Part shown: in pieces, positions 63,985 to 64,000 of the stretch
Layout of the letters: the number at the start of each line of letters is the position of its first letter
How positions within the stretch are numbered: position 1 is the stretch's first letter
DNA from: Butyrivibrio fibrisolvens
GTDB lineage: Bacteria > Bacillota > Clostridia > Lachnospirales > Lachnospiraceae
Reading direction: 5' to 3'
Assembly (NCBI RefSeq): GCF_023206215.1
Contig: NZ_CP065800.1
Coordinates: 1,674,001-1,738,000 of the forward strand
Length of the DNA: 64,000 nt
Translations under genes and position numbers: made by a program
Notes under the pieces: generated by a model
Database searches by the model: none
Told to the model about the DNA's origin: nothing
What the model saw: the letters and a program-made list of their open reading frames with translations, nothing else

Positions 63985-64000
63985 AAAACACATGTAAGCA

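Overview
The window looks like chromosome of a low-GC, fibre-degrading Firmicute, most probably Lachnospiraceae of the Butyrivibrio/Pseudobutyrivibrio type. This is inferred from gene content: a glmS ribozyme, BirA and CIRCE operators, a B. subtilis-like PtsG/GlcT locus with an RNA antiterminator, an ECF S-component/radical SAM pair, the large DUF5717/DUF5716-type cluster, and signal-less GH43 and GH51 arabinofuranosidases. No rRNA, tRNA or CRISPR array was seen.

Layout. 1-0.5 kb: tail of a heptad-repeat surface/membrane protein. 0.7-3.7 kb (minus): chemoreceptor followed by a lipoprotein sugar-binding protein with no transporter genes. 4.0-10.1 kb: two adjacent SNF2-family helicases. 10.1-13.5 kb: a long inverted-repeat element, bioY under a BirA operator, then glmS behind a glmS ribozyme. 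14-20.4 kb: c-di-GMP phosphodiesterase, CE1-like esterase, small unknowns, peroxiredoxin. 20.4-23.7 kb: a glucose PTS locus in which the enzyme gene is frameshifted and the antiterminator has a stop in its RNA-binding domain. 23.7-28.8 kb: LytTR response regulator, AgrC-like kinase, EF-hand protein, orphan LytTR protein, with repeated LytTR-type sites. 29-40.3 kb is accessory: toxin-antitoxin pair, ABC-F gene with leader-peptide attenuator, P-loop kinase, radical SAM/ECF pair, an IS1182-like element with solo ends and gene remnants, and two unusual fusions (peptidase E-methyltransferase, AraC-phosphotransferase). 40.5-47 kb: LMW phosphatase, 2-isopropylmalate synthase carrying a C-terminal AraC DNA-binding domain, FAD oxidoreductase, PrsA-like foldase, acyltransferase. 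47.1-49.6 kb: htpG with CIRCE and a very long leader hairpin. 49.7-56.9 kb: a four-gene uncharacterised operon including an Hsp70/actin-fold-like protein. 57.2-58.6 kb: purB. 59.2-64 kb: GH43 and LamG-GH51, an intracellular arabino-oligosaccharide operon.

Cross-cutting observations. (a) A degenerate ~42-base intergenic repeat occurs about nine times. (b) A three-hairpin element occurs twice with compensatory changes. (c) Three genes (ptsG, the ABC-F gene, the PrsA-like gene) are each restored by adding one base to a five-base A or T run; this may be systematic homopolymer under-calling, so these should not be called dead without raw reads. (d) The most novel-looking items are the LeuA-AraC fusion with helically phased repeats in front of its own gene, and the DUF5717/DUF5716/TPR/coiled-coil operon downstream of htpG.

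All family names are from memory of motifs; no database search was run.
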